Positions 7,832 to 15,687 of a stretch of DNA of 64,000 nucleotides are shown piece by piece (the stretch's first letter is position 1; each line of letters begins with the position of its first letter). Location of the stretch: the NCBI GenBank assembly GCA_041737835.1, contig JBGSQY010000072.1; one strand, 5' to 3'. Under the pieces are notes generated by a model that saw only the letters and a program-made list of their open reading frames with translations, was not told where the DNA came from and made no database searches. Position numbers and translations under genes: made by a program. This stretch comes from Bythopirellula sp041737835. Its GTDB lineage: Bacteria > Planctomycetota > Planctomycetia > Pirellulales > Lacipirellulaceae.

Positions 7832-8938
7832 ATGAACTCTCGCCCCCGAATCGCCGTCGTCGGAGCCAGCGCTCGCGGGTGTGCGTTCTCGCTGTTGCGT
7901 GCGGGTTGCGAAGTCGTGACGGCTGATCTCTTTGCCGACTCTGACCTGCGGCGAGTTTGTCCCGCCACGCAAATCACTGATTACCCGCATGCGCTCGCCG
8001 ATTGGTTGGCCGAAACAACCTGCGATGGTTGGCTCTACACCGGCGCGCTCGAAAACCATCCCGATCTGATTGACCGCATGGCCAAGTTACGGCCGCCCAT
8101 GGGAATCCGCGGTGACGTGTTACGGCGCGTACGCGATCCGTTGTTATTGCAGGAAGTGGTCCGCGCGGCCGGACTGAATTTTCCGGAAACCAAACCGTGT
8201 GATGGTTCACCTCCCGGTGATGGTGACTGGCTCCACAAGACGGGCCAAGGTGGCAACGGCAGCGGAGTCAGTCGCCTTCCAAACGAGCCGCCAACAGTTG
8301 GTTACTTTCAACGCTTCATCCGCGGCGAATCGGGCTCGGCCATTTTTGTTGATGGGGAACTTCGTGGCATCACGCGGCAACTTATTAAAAATCCATTCCA
8401 ATACAGCGGCACGCTGGCTCCATGGGATTTTTCATCTGAAATCGTCGACGAGTTCGCCATGCTCGGTCGTGTGTTGTCGACCATGGGGCTACGCGGTCTG
8501 TTCGGAGTTGATTTTGTGTTCGATGACAACCGACCTTGGATCCTCGAAGTGAATCCCCGCGTGACGGCGGCAGTAGAAATCGTGGAACGAGTGACTGGCG
8601 GGAATCTACTTGCCGAACATCTTGCTTCGTTTGGCATGGTCGTTGAAGCTCCGCCGCTGATAACAGTTCCCGCCGCAGGCAAAGTCATTCTCTACGCCAA
8701 GCAGCCGCTCTTGATTTCACCAGCGATGAGCGAGCAACTGCTTAGCCGCACTGGTTCGCTCGAAGCCCCACTGCTGGCTGACATTCCCCATGCAGGCACC
8801 GAAATTTCCGTGGGCGAGCCGATTCTCACGGTGTTCGCGCGTGGCGAAACATTGGAAAATGTCGAACAGGATCTACGCCGGCAAGTTCTGGCCTTGGAAA
8901 ACGAACTTTATACGGAGAGCGTCGGGAGGCACGTATGA
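7832..8938 (+). CDS. ATP-grasp family ligase
   Basis: ATP-grasp enzymes join a carboxylate to an amine or thiol through an acylphosphate. The 368-residue product starts MNSRPRIAVVGASARG with a Rossmann-like N-domain, followed by the grasp region (WLHKTGQGGNGSGVS for phosphate contact, GYFQRFIRGESGSAIFVDG, then the metal-binding GLFGVDFVFDDNRPWILEVNPRVT with its terminal Glu and Asn). It resembles COG2232-type ATP-grasp proteins found near C1-transfer genes of planctomycetes, but no other such gene is near, so the substrate is open. The earlier in-frame start at 7718 would overlap the MazG gene and is unlikely. The stop overlaps the next start by 4 nt. Confidence 0.85.
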   Translation: MNSRPRIAVVGASARGCAFSLLRAGCEVVTADLFADSDLRRVCPATQITDYPHALADWLAETTCDGWLYTGALENHPDLIDRMAKLRPPMGIRGDVLRRVRDPLLLQEVVRAAGLNFPETKPCDGSPPGDGDWLHKTGQGGNGSGVSRLPNEPPTVGYFQRFIRGESGSAIFVDGELRGITRQLIKNPFQYSGTLAPWDFSSEIVDEFAMLGRVLSTMGLRGLFGVDFVFDDNRPWILEVNPRVTAAVEIVERVTGGNLLAEHLASFGMVVEAPPLITVPAAGKVILYAKQPLLISPAMSEQLLSRTGSLEAPLLADIPHAGTEISVGEPILTVFARGETLENVEQDLRRQVLALENELYTESVGRHV

Positions 8939-9417
8939 GAATTGGCATCGTCAGCGACACACACGGCCACGTGGGCAATACCTTGGCCGCGGTTCACATG
9001 CTTGAAAGCTTGGAAGTCGAGCGCGTGCTGCATTGCGGCGACATCGGCACCGAGGAAATCCCCGCGTTCTTCAAGCCGTGGCCGACCGACTTTGTCTTTG
9101 GCAATTGTGATTACCATCGCGAGGAGCTTGCCTCCGCGATCAAGCAAGCGGGGCTCACCAGTCAGGACGTGTTTGGCGATCTGAAGATCGGCGGACGACG
9201 GATCGCGCTCTTGCACGGCGACGATCACAACAAGTTTTTTGATGCCCGCACGAGCGGCGATTACGATTTGGTCTGCTATGGCCACACGCACGTCGCGAAG
9301 CTTGAGCGCGTGGAATCCACGATGGTGCTCAACCCGGGCGCGCTTTACCGCGCGAATCCGCATTCGCTCGCGATCGTCGATCTCGACACGATGCACGCCG
9401 AGATTATCAACCTGTAG
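8935..9417 (+). CDS. Metallophosphoesterase (YfcE/MJ0936 type)
   Basis: This is a small calcineurin-like phosphodiesterase of 160 residues with the full metal site: SDTHGH (residues 7-12), HCGDIG, GNCDYH, LLHGDDH and GHTH. Members hydrolyse phosphodiesters in vitro; natural substrates are mostly unknown. The ATGA overlap with the ATP-grasp gene implies translational coupling, so the two products may act on the same metabolite. The hairpin at 9417-9491 follows the stop. Confidence 0.9.
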   Translation: MRIGIVSDTHGHVGNTLAAVHMLESLEVERVLHCGDIGTEEIPAFFKPWPTDFVFGNCDYHREELASAIKQAGLTSQDVFGDLKIGGRRIALLHGDDHNKFFDARTSGDYDLVCYGHTHVAKLERVESTMVLNPGALYRANPHSLAIVDLDTMHAEIINL

Positions 9418-9491
9418 TTAGCCGGCATCGTCCCGATGCCGTGCATGGTTTGTTGAGCGTAACGAACGGCAGTGGGACACTACCGGCTAAC
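9417..9491. terminator. Nested inverted repeat between convergent genes
   Basis: Outer arms GTTAGCCGG (9417-9425) and CCGGCTAAC (9483-9491) enclose an inner GGCATCG-TCC-CGATGCC hairpin (9424-9440). It has no T run. It lies between the convergent phosphoesterase and rimI stops and may serve both as a terminator or as a dispersed repeat. Confidence 0.5.
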
Positions 9492-9492
9492 A

Positions 9493-10029
9493 CTAACCCG
9501 CCAAACGGTCGATGCGATTGACCGGGAACGAATCGGCGAATTCTTCGGCGGCGCATTGAAATTGCATCACGTACGCATCTTCGGGCGAATCTTCGTAGTA
9601 CGAACGCAACACGTTCGTCGCGCGGAAGCCGACTTTCTTGAAGAACAGCTGCGCGGGCAAGTTCGTTTCCCGCACTTCGAGCGTGATTCGCGTGCGACGC
9701 TGGCTGGAAAGTTTGCTCGCCAGCTTGTCGGCCATTTGCCGACCGATGCCGCGCTTGCGGATTCCCTTGGCGACGGCGAAGTTCAAGATGTGCAGCCGCG
9801 ATTTGTGCAGCTCGTAGATCATGAAGCCGACGACTCGCTCGCCATGCTCGGCGACCATGCCGATGCAATTGCGTTGCCGCAGGCAGCGAATGAAATCTTC
9901 TTCGTACCAAGGGAACTCGAAACTATCTTGCTCGATGGCAAGCACTTCGGGCATGTCGCGGCGGATCATCCACCGGATATGTACGCGCACTTGTTGATCG
10001 GTCGATTCGCTGCTCGTTTGGCGGCTCAT
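9493..10029 (-). CDS. rimI: Ribosomal-protein-alanine N-acetyltransferase (RimI-type GNAT)
   Basis: RimI acetylates the N-terminus of ribosomal protein S18 and related proteins using acetyl-CoA. The 178-residue product has the GNAT elements in order: IRRDMPEVLAIEQDSFEFPW, VVGFMIYELHKSRLHILNFAV, the CoA-binding loop KGIRKRGIGRQMADKL, and LEVRETNLPAQLFFKKVGF. The ATG at 10029 is chosen because GGAAGGAGG lies 5-6 nt upstream; the frame continues to 10209 but that part is low complexity. The C-terminal extension after RSYYEDSPEDAYVMQ is longer than in enterobacterial RimI. Confidence 0.88.
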   Translation of the reverse strand: MSRQTSSESTDQQVRVHIRWMIRRDMPEVLAIEQDSFEFPWYEEDFIRCLRQRNCIGMVAEHGERVVGFMIYELHKSRLHILNFAVAKGIRKRGIGRQMADKLASKLSSQRRTRITLEVRETNLPAQLFFKKVGFRATNVLRSYYEDSPEDAYVMQFQCAAEEFADSFPVNRIDRLAG

Positions 10030-10445
10030 ATCGGCCTCCTTCCGTGTCGGCCTATCGCAATTCAGGGTTTCTGAAATGGTTTCTGTGTTGGCACCGTCAC
10101 CGGCGGCCGTGGCAAGGGCGTCAGACCGAGCCATCCAATCGCGGATTCTGCTCAGCCAACCCTCCGGCGTCGGCGTGTTACCGTCGTTCTTGCGATCCTC
10201 GTGTCGCATCCCACCGTCGCCTCATGCTGAGAAAAGCTATCCCAAAGGACTATCCCAAAAGGACCTCTCGACGAGTGGAAAGGAAGGCTACCAAAGTTGC
10301 GAAACGCTGCCAAGCGAGAATCAGCGGCCCCGGAATTCCGGCAAATTCAAGCCCGCTAGCACCTGGGGAAGATGTCGACTTGGGGGCTGAAGGTGAGAGG
10401 AGGCACTAGGGGTGGGGATGTCTGTGATTAAGTGTTGCTGGTAAG
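10030..10445. other. Intergenic region without recognised gene
   Basis: These 416 bases hold no frame with protein-like character or ribosome site. A short direct repeat, CTATCCCAAA at 10237-10246 and 10250-10259, is the only structure noticed. Confidence 0.6.
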
Positions 10446-10673
10446 TTACCAATCTGGCGTGAAGAAATAGAAGTAGATGCCCATAGCAAGCATTACTATC
10501 CCGAGTGCAATCTTGCTACCGACGCCGATAAAAAATCCCGTCGGGTCTTTCTCCCTGCTGGGTCGGTAGCCCTTACTCATATGCCCGTAGCCTTTGCGCC
10601 AATCGCTCCAAGCTTCGCGCAGCGCGAAAATCGCTATTGCAGAACACATTCCAATTGTAAAAAGGAACTTCAA
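10446..10673 (-). CDS. Small membrane protein of unknown function
   Basis: The 75-residue frame has two hydrophobic segments: FLFTIGMCSAIAIFAL at the N-terminus and KIALGIVMLAMGIYFYFF near the C-terminus, joined by a basic loop (WSDWRKGYGHMSKGYRPSREK). It begins with TTG at 10673; an ATG lies 8 codons downstream but would cut into the first helix, so the start is uncertain. No family is recognised. It is the last of three small genes on the minus strand (11339 to 10446) that all look envelope-associated. Confidence 0.55.
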   Translation of the reverse strand: MKFLFTIGMCSAIAIFALREAWSDWRKGYGHMSKGYRPSREKDPTGFFIGVGSKIALGIVMLAMGIYFYFFTPDW

Positions 10674-10776
10674 CTTATCACCATGTCAGTCGCTGCTAAC
10701 CGTAACCAGCAATTCTCGCACGGTCCAGCGGTGATTTGCAACAGCGAGTCTGTGCGTCATATGCGACTAAGTATTC

Positions 10777-11109
10777 TTAGCGAGACTCTTTTAACTTCTG
10801 TCCAGTTGAAACTCCTGTCATAGTCAGCGAGTAACTCTTGCCACTCGATTTGTAACTAAACCCTAAAAGCAGCGACCTGTCGCCACCATCAGGATACTTT
10901 AAATCGAGATCGCTTAGTGAATTTGGATACTGACCATGCTTTTCATGGTACATAGACAAAGACTCCACGGCTTCTGTAAATAATGCACGTTGCGAAGACT
11001 CTTTGGCTACAAGTTTTGCGTCTGCAAAAACTCGTCCTAGACAAGCAACCAAAGCAATTCCAACGACAACTGCAAGAGAAGTGGCAAATCTTGAACTCGA
11101 TGGCTTCAT
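10777..11109 (-). CDS. Small secreted or anchored protein with pseudopilin-like core
   Basis: The 110-residue product starts with an N-terminal hydrophobic segment (SLAVVVGIALVACLGRVFA) that could be a signal anchor. It is followed by YHEKHGQYPNSLSDLDLKYPDGG, the kind of sequence seen in GspG-like pseudopilin cores, where a short helix precedes 'G-x-YP-x-SL'. There is no prepilin peptidase site of the GFTLVE type. The start at 11109 has AAAGGA about 5 nt upstream. The function is unknown; a fibre subunit or envelope protein is an inference. Confidence 0.6.
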   Translation of the reverse strand: MKPSSSRFATSLAVVVGIALVACLGRVFADAKLVAKESSQRALFTEAVESLSMYHEKHGQYPNSLSDLDLKYPDGGDRSLLLGFSYKSSGKSYSLTMTGVSTGQKLKESR

Positions 11110-11144
11110 CTATTCCTTTGACCTCTACCGGAGATTTAGTGTTG

Positions 11145-11339
11145 CTAATGTGGCTTAAGGTAAGGAACCACGTACGTAACGATCCCCCAGCAAAGAATCA
11201 GTCCGATGATGATGGCAGATAACAACCCACCGGCCGTCTGCCTGCGCTTGATAGGCTGACCGCAGTTGGGGCATGATTCCGCGTTTCTCGAAACCTGTTT
11301 GTCACAATCGGGACACGCCATTAGGTTTTGTGCTGCCAT
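11145..11339 (-). CDS. Zinc-ribbon small membrane protein
   Basis: This 64-residue protein has an N-terminal zinc ribbon with two CxxC knuckles (CPDCDKQ and CPNCGQPI) and one transmembrane helix (GGLLSAIIIGLILCWGIVTYVV). The ATG at 11339 is preceded by GAGAGG. Proteins of this layout are common in many bacteria and have no settled role. It is the first of three small genes on this strand, 35 nt ahead of the next, and they may share a transcript. Confidence 0.7.
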   Translation of the reverse strand: MAAQNLMACPDCDKQVSRNAESCPNCGQPIKRRQTAGGLLSAIIIGLILCWGIVTYVVPYLKPH

Positions 11340-11613
11340 TCAGAATGCCTCTCTTCAATGTGACTGAAACTCAGTGGCAATTCTCGCACGGCTCCGCATC
11401 ACTCACAATCCTTTTAATCCGCTCGGCACGGTCGCACTGATTGCAGCAACCACATCCGCGGAGAACATGCCGCAGGGGGATCGATTGCCCCGGCACCCGC
11501 CCTGGCGTGGGGTAAAGTTGTGAGGTGACTTAGCACGCTGCGTCAGGCTTAAGGGTTGTGCCTGATCTGCCGCGTGCCGTCCCGCCCGCCTTGCCTCCCC
11601 ACCGAGCCGCATC

Positions 11614-12474
11614 ATGAGCACGTCGACCGAGAATTTGCCCAACGAACAAACCAAAACGCTGAGCCTCCCCGCCCCCACGGTGGATGTCAGCTATGTTGAG
11701 CGGCTGGAAAAAACGCTCAGCGCGGCCGAAGAAGCGATCCATGATCTCGCTACGCTCGACGCACTGCCGCCTGCCGTGCAGCGCAAGGCAACGGCGCTTG
11801 CAGTGTCGGTGGTGATTCCCGTTTATAATGAACGCGAAACCATCGCCGAGATCGTGATGCGCATCCGCGAAGTCGGCCTGCATACCGAAATCATCATCGT
11901 CGACGATTACAGTCTCGACGGCACGCGGAGTGTTTTGCTCGATCTGGCCAAGCAGCCCGACGTGAAAGTGTTGTTCCACGGCTACAACCGCGGCAAAGGG
12001 GCCGCATTGCGCACCGCGTTCGCCGAAGCTCGCGGCGATGTCATCCTCATCCAAGACGCCGATCTGGAATACAGCCCCCGCGATTACGCACTGCTGCTCA
12101 AGCCATTGGAACTCGGCACAACCAATGTCGTGTACGGTTCGCGCTTCCTGGCCAATGCCGAGCAGGATCCTTCGCGGCTCCATCGGCTAGGGAATTGGCT
12201 GCTGACCAAATTCTCGAACTTCCTCACGGGCCACGAACTCACCGACATGGAAACCTGCTACAAGGTCTTCCGCCGCGAACTGCTCGAACAGTTTGACTTG
12301 GAGCAAGATCGCTTCGGCTTCGAGCCAGAGTTCACCGCCAAGCTCTCCTGCATTGGCGAAACGATTGTCGAAGTCCCCGTCGGCTACGACAGCCGCGACT
12401 ACAGCGAGGGCAAAAAAATCGGCCTCCGCGACGCAATCAACGCGATGTGGTGCATCGTGAAATACCGGCGGTAG
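11614..12474 (+). CDS. Family 2 glycosyltransferase (dolichyl-phosphate mannosyltransferase-like)
   Basis: GT-A fold enzymes of this type transfer a sugar from a nucleotide sugar to a polyprenyl phosphate or glycan. The 286-residue product has an unusual 65-residue N-terminal helical extension, then SVVIPVYNERETIAEIV, IIIVDDYSLDGT, the GYNRGKGAALRTAF segment and the metal-binding Asp pair in ILIQDADLEYSPRD. The C-terminal part (ETCYKVFRRELLEQ, FGFEPEFTAKL) matches DPM1-like bacterial enzymes. It has no C-terminal membrane helices, so it is likely peripheral. A monocistronic unit is suggested by its neighbours. Confidence 0.9.
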   Translation: MSTSTENLPNEQTKTLSLPAPTVDVSYVERLEKTLSAAEEAIHDLATLDALPPAVQRKATALAVSVVIPVYNERETIAEIVMRIREVGLHTEIIIVDDYSLDGTRSVLLDLAKQPDVKVLFHGYNRGKGAALRTAFAEARGDVILIQDADLEYSPRDYALLLKPLELGTTNVVYGSRFLANAEQDPSRLHRLGNWLLTKFSNFLTGHELTDMETCYKVFRRELLEQFDLEQDRFGFEPEFTAKLSCIGETIVEVPVGYDSRDYSEGKKIGLRDAINAMWCIVKYRR

Positions 12475-12500
12475 AGCGGATTTGAGTCAGTAGCGGCCAA

Positions 12501-12537
12501 CGTGATATAATGGGACAGTGATATAAATAGGATCACG
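12501..12537. promoter_or_regulatory. Probable toxin-antitoxin operator/promoter
   Basis: GTGATATA occurs at 12502-12509 and again at 12519-12526, 17 nt apart, within outer inverted arms CGTGAT (12501-12506) and ATCACG (12532-12537). The arrangement lies just upstream of the antitoxin start (12548), where type II antitoxins usually bind to repress their own operon. Confidence 0.5.
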
Positions 12538-12547
12538 GAGAATTACT

Positions 12548-12796
12548 ATGTCCCTGATGATCGAAGTTCCCGACGATCTGGCCGCCCAGCTTCAAGAACG
12601 CGCCGCCGCGATTGGTAGCATCCCCGAAAAGGTAGCGATTATCGCTATCGAGCAGCAGCTTCGCGCCAACGAACAGTTAGAAAAATCTCTCGCACCGGTT
12701 CGCCAAGCATTTCTTGAGTCGGGCATGACCGAAGATGAAGCGGTTGATCTTTTCGAGGCAGAAAAACACGCGATGCGCCGTGAAAGAGCCCTATGA
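12548..12796 (+). CDS. Antitoxin of a PIN-type toxin-antitoxin pair
   Basis: This 82-residue protein begins MSLMIEVPDDLAAQLQERAA, the short beta-strand plus helix start of ribbon-helix-helix-like antitoxins, and ends in a charged helical tail (EDEAVDLFEAEKHAMRRERAL) that would wrap the toxin. It overlaps the PIN gene by 4 nt (ATGA), the usual coupling that keeps antitoxin in excess. The repeated sequence at 12501-12537 is its likely operator. Confidence 0.8.
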   Translation: MSLMIEVPDDLAAQLQERAAAIGSIPEKVAIIAIEQQLRANEQLEKSLAPVRQAFLESGMTEDEAVDLFEAEKHAMRRERAL

Positions 12797-13266
12797 CACG
12801 CGATCGCATTGTGTTCGATTGCAACGTCTACTTTCAAGCTCTTATTGGACCAAACGGTCCTGCCGGAGCTTGCTTAGAAGCCGCTGAAAAGTCGTCGTTC
12901 GATCTATATGCTTCGGAATACGTTCTGAAGGAACTTAACAATGTTTGTATGCGACCGGGACTAGCTGCGAAGTTTGGCTTTACGCCTGCTCGTGTCACGG
13001 ACTTTCTACGTTCAATCCGTCGATTTGCTATTCTTCTCGACAACATTCCACACGTGTTTACCTATCCACGTGATCCGGACGACGAGCATTACGTCGATCT
13101 CGCCGCTGCCTGCAACGCCCATCTGATTGCCAGTCGTGATCGAGACTTGCTGGCCCTCAACGATGTGAGTACAGAAACCGGCAAACAGTTTCGCCTGCAG
13201 TTTCCTGACTTATTGATCATGACGCCCGATCAACTCTTAGCGCGAATTCACGACGTAAGCGAATAA
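12793..13266 (+). CDS. PIN-domain toxin (COG1569-like)
   Basis: PIN toxins are Mg2+-dependent ribonucleases that cut tRNA or rRNA when freed from antitoxin. The 157-residue product has the first catalytic Asp in IVFDCNVYFQAL (D9), a helical middle with YVLKELNNV (conserved Glu), and the later acidic cluster YPRDPDDEHYVDLAAA plus LIASRDRDLL. All acidic residues expected for activity appear present, so it is probably functional. The gene ends 11 nt before the stop of the convergent GNAT gene. Confidence 0.85.
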   Translation: MTRDRIVFDCNVYFQALIGPNGPAGACLEAAEKSSFDLYASEYVLKELNNVCMRPGLAAKFGFTPARVTDFLRSIRRFAILLDNIPHVFTYPRDPDDEHYVDLAAACNAHLIASRDRDLLALNDVSTETGKQFRLQFPDLLIMTPDQLLARIHDVSE

Positions 13267-13277
13267 AGCTAATCCTT

Positions 13278-14441
13278 TTATTCCTGCACCATGAACTTCG
13301 CGTTGGCCGTGGTGTCCTTCGGCCCGTAATCGTAGAAGCGGTAGCGTTTCGTTACTTTCGCACCACCTTTTTTGAGGGTCTTGTAGGAAAGGTCGTTGCT
13401 TTCGAGCACCCAGGAGAATTCCGCTTCGTTGATGCCCCACTTGAGGGCGTCGGGCACCAGCCGTGCCACGAGCGCGATGCCGATCCCCCAGCTTTGATAC
13501 TCGGGGAGCACGTTGGTGCTGATCAAACGAATCCGCTTGATCGCCTTGCGATTGCCCAGCAGCTTGATGAATCCGAAGGGGAACAACTTGCCGTCGATTG
13601 CTTTAATCCGCGGGTTGTAATCCAAGAGGCCAAACATCGTCCCTACCGGTTTGCCGTCGATCTCGGCAATCGTGGTCAACTCGGGGACGATCATCTGCTT
13701 GAGCCCCGCCGCTTGTTTTTTGACTTCCCCTTCCGACATCGGCACAAAGCCCCACGTCGAAACGAGCGACTGGTTGTAGATGTCGAGAAACGATTTCACA
13801 TCGCGGTCAAAATGCTTCGTACTCATCGGGCGGCATTTGAGCGGAAAACGATCGAACAGGATCTGGCTCATCGAGTGCAGCCGCTGCGAGACCTCTTCGA
13901 GCATGCTGATGTGGCCCCAGAATGCAAAAGCGTCTTGCGCTTTGCGGAAGCCGTAGTTCTCGATCAGCCGCCCGTAGTAAGGCTTGTTGTAGGTCATCAT
14001 GAACCAGGGAGGATCGTCGAACCCTTCGACCAATAAGCCACACTCGTAATTGAGCGAAGGATTCAACGGACCACGGATTGCTTCGATGCCCCGTTCGGCG
14101 AACCAGGCTCGCCCCGCGTCAAATAATCGGCCGGTGACCTCTTCATCTTCCTCGGTTTCAAAGAAACCAAAGAAACCCCGTTTCTCTTTGTACCAGCGAT
14201 TGTGGGCATGATTCACAAACGCCGCGATCCGGCCGCAGGGCTTGCCGTCGCGGAGCGCGACAAATGTTTGAATCTCTGCGTCGTCGTAGAACGGATGGTA
14301 TTTGTAGTTGAGCAGCTCTTTTTGCACCAAACGCAGCGGCGGCACCCAATGGGGATCGCCCCCATAGTGATCCCAGAGGAAATTAAAAAAGAGCTTGCGC
14401 TCGGCACGCGTGGAGACAGGGATGACTTCCAGTTTGGGCAT
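13278..14441 (-). CDS. GNAT-fold N-acetyltransferase-like protein
   Basis: The 387-residue product resembles a large planctomycete/proteobacterial family with GNAT features: a C-terminal half with VGTMFGLLDYNP, then RLISTNVLPEYQSWGIGIAL (the acetyl-CoA pyrophosphate loop) and FSWVLESNDLSYKTLKKGGA, where N-x2-S-x3-L-x-K-G replaces the usual 'N..A..lY.k.GF'. The N-terminal half (FFNFLWDHYGGDPHWVPPL) is also conserved in such proteins and may be a second degenerate GNAT unit. The substrate is unknown. The start at 14441 is the only reasonable ATG. Confidence 0.75.
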   Translation of the reverse strand: MPKLEVIPVSTRAERKLFFNFLWDHYGGDPHWVPPLRLVQKELLNYKYHPFYDDAEIQTFVALRDGKPCGRIAAFVNHAHNRWYKEKRGFFGFFETEEDEEVTGRLFDAGRAWFAERGIEAIRGPLNPSLNYECGLLVEGFDDPPWFMMTYNKPYYGRLIENYGFRKAQDAFAFWGHISMLEEVSQRLHSMSQILFDRFPLKCRPMSTKHFDRDVKSFLDIYNQSLVSTWGFVPMSEGEVKKQAAGLKQMIVPELTTIAEIDGKPVGTMFGLLDYNPRIKAIDGKLFPFGFIKLLGNRKAIKRIRLISTNVLPEYQSWGIGIALVARLVPDALKWGINEAEFSWVLESNDLSYKTLKKGGAKVTKRYRFYDYGPKDTTANAKFMVQE

Positions 14442-14620
14442 AGCCGCGATTTATCTGGCGGATGAGGGGAACAAGCGAATTGCCACTGTAATCGGCTGAG
14501 TGCGGAACGGTCAATAAATGAATTCTCGCCTTCCGGCTCGGACTGCTCTTGACGCACAAGCAAATCGCCGCAAATTTTGAAGACATTGAGCGCCGAGAAC
14601 TACGTAATCGGAAGGGTATT

Positions 14621-15622
14621 ATGCAGCGAGCACTCGTCACCGGGGGGACCGGCTTTGTCGGTTCCAATCTCGTGGCGGAACTGCGCGCGCGAGGCGATTC
14701 GGTTCGCTGCCTGATTCGCAATCCTGGGCGTGGTGGCGATCTCGCCGCGATGGGTGCGGAATTGTGCGCTGGCTCGCTGCAAGACCCGCAGTCTATCGTT
14801 CGCGCGGTGGCCGATGTCGACGTCGTTTATCATGTTGCCGGGCGCGTGGCGGCTCTGAAACGGGCGGAATTTTTCGTCGACAACGTCGAAGGAACACGCG
14901 CGGTCATGCAAGCATGCTCCGAGTGCGACCAGCCCCCGACGGTGGTGATGGTCAGCTCGCTTGCCGCCGGTGGACCGAGCCTCCCCGGCACGCCTCGCCG
15001 TGAAACGGATGCCAACGTTCCGATATCGGCCTATGGCATGAGCAAGCTCGCCGCGGAACAGGCCGCCACGGAATTCGCGGACCGTGTGCGTCTTTCCATT
15101 ATCCGTCCGCCCGTCGTGTTTGGCCCTGCGGACCGTAACAGCTTGCAGTTGTTCAAAAGTGTGTGGTTCACACACTTGCACCTCGTCCCCGGCCTGCGAC
15201 GGATGCCGATGTCGCTTGTGCATGTCAATGATTTGTGCACGGGGATGATCGAACTTGCTGAGCGCGGTTCGCGCGTAACTCCCAAAGATCCGTCAGCCGG
15301 CATCTATTACATCACCTCGGGGCCCACTAGCACTTACAGCGACATGGGCCGACTCGCAGCCACGAGTTTGGGACGAAGAGTTCTTGTTGTTCCCACACCG
15401 AAAATCATCTTCTGGCTCACCGGCGGCATGGGCGAGGTCTTCGGCCGTCTGCGGAAACGTCCCGTGCTACTGAATTGGGATAAAATGCGCGAAGCTGTCG
15501 CTAGCGGATGGGAATGCAGCGACGAGAAGCTTCGCCACGAAGTGGGCTACCAGCCGCCGCTTTCCCTCGAACAACGCTTTGCTGATACGGCCAATTGGTA
15601 TCGCGAGCATGGTTGGCTCTAA
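14621..15622 (+). CDS. NAD-dependent epimerase/dehydratase (extended SDR, HpnA/DFR-like)
   Basis: The 333-residue product is an extended short-chain dehydrogenase: N-terminal ALVTGGTGFVGSNLVAEL for NAD(P) binding, DVDVVYHVAGRVA, the Ser in MVSSLAAGG, and the catalytic YGMSKLAAE. PPVVFGPADRNSLQLFKS and the C-terminal part resemble HpnA/dihydroflavonol reductase-like sugar or hopanoid enzymes. The ATG at 14621 is preceded by GGAAGGG at good spacing, so the longer frame from 14549 is rejected. The substrate cannot be fixed; a nucleotide sugar or a lipid-linked aldehyde are options. Confidence 0.88.
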   Translation: MQRALVTGGTGFVGSNLVAELRARGDSVRCLIRNPGRGGDLAAMGAELCAGSLQDPQSIVRAVADVDVVYHVAGRVAALKRAEFFVDNVEGTRAVMQACSECDQPPTVVMVSSLAAGGPSLPGTPRRETDANVPISAYGMSKLAAEQAATEFADRVRLSIIRPPVVFGPADRNSLQLFKSVWFTHLHLVPGLRRMPMSLVHVNDLCTGMIELAERGSRVTPKDPSAGIYYITSGPTSTYSDMGRLAATSLGRRVLVVPTPKIIFWLTGGMGEVFGRLRKRPVLLNWDKMREAVASGWECSDEKLRHEVGYQPPLSLEQRFADTANWYREHGWL

Positions 15623-15687
15623 CCGCTTGCGGCTGAGCGGTTACAGGGGACAATAAAAGCTTTCCCGCAAGACCCCAAAGCCGCGCC

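Noticed and set aside
10044..10409. 121-codon frame downstream of rimI's start
   Set aside because: Low-complexity arginine-rich translation with no ribosome site, so treated as non-coding.
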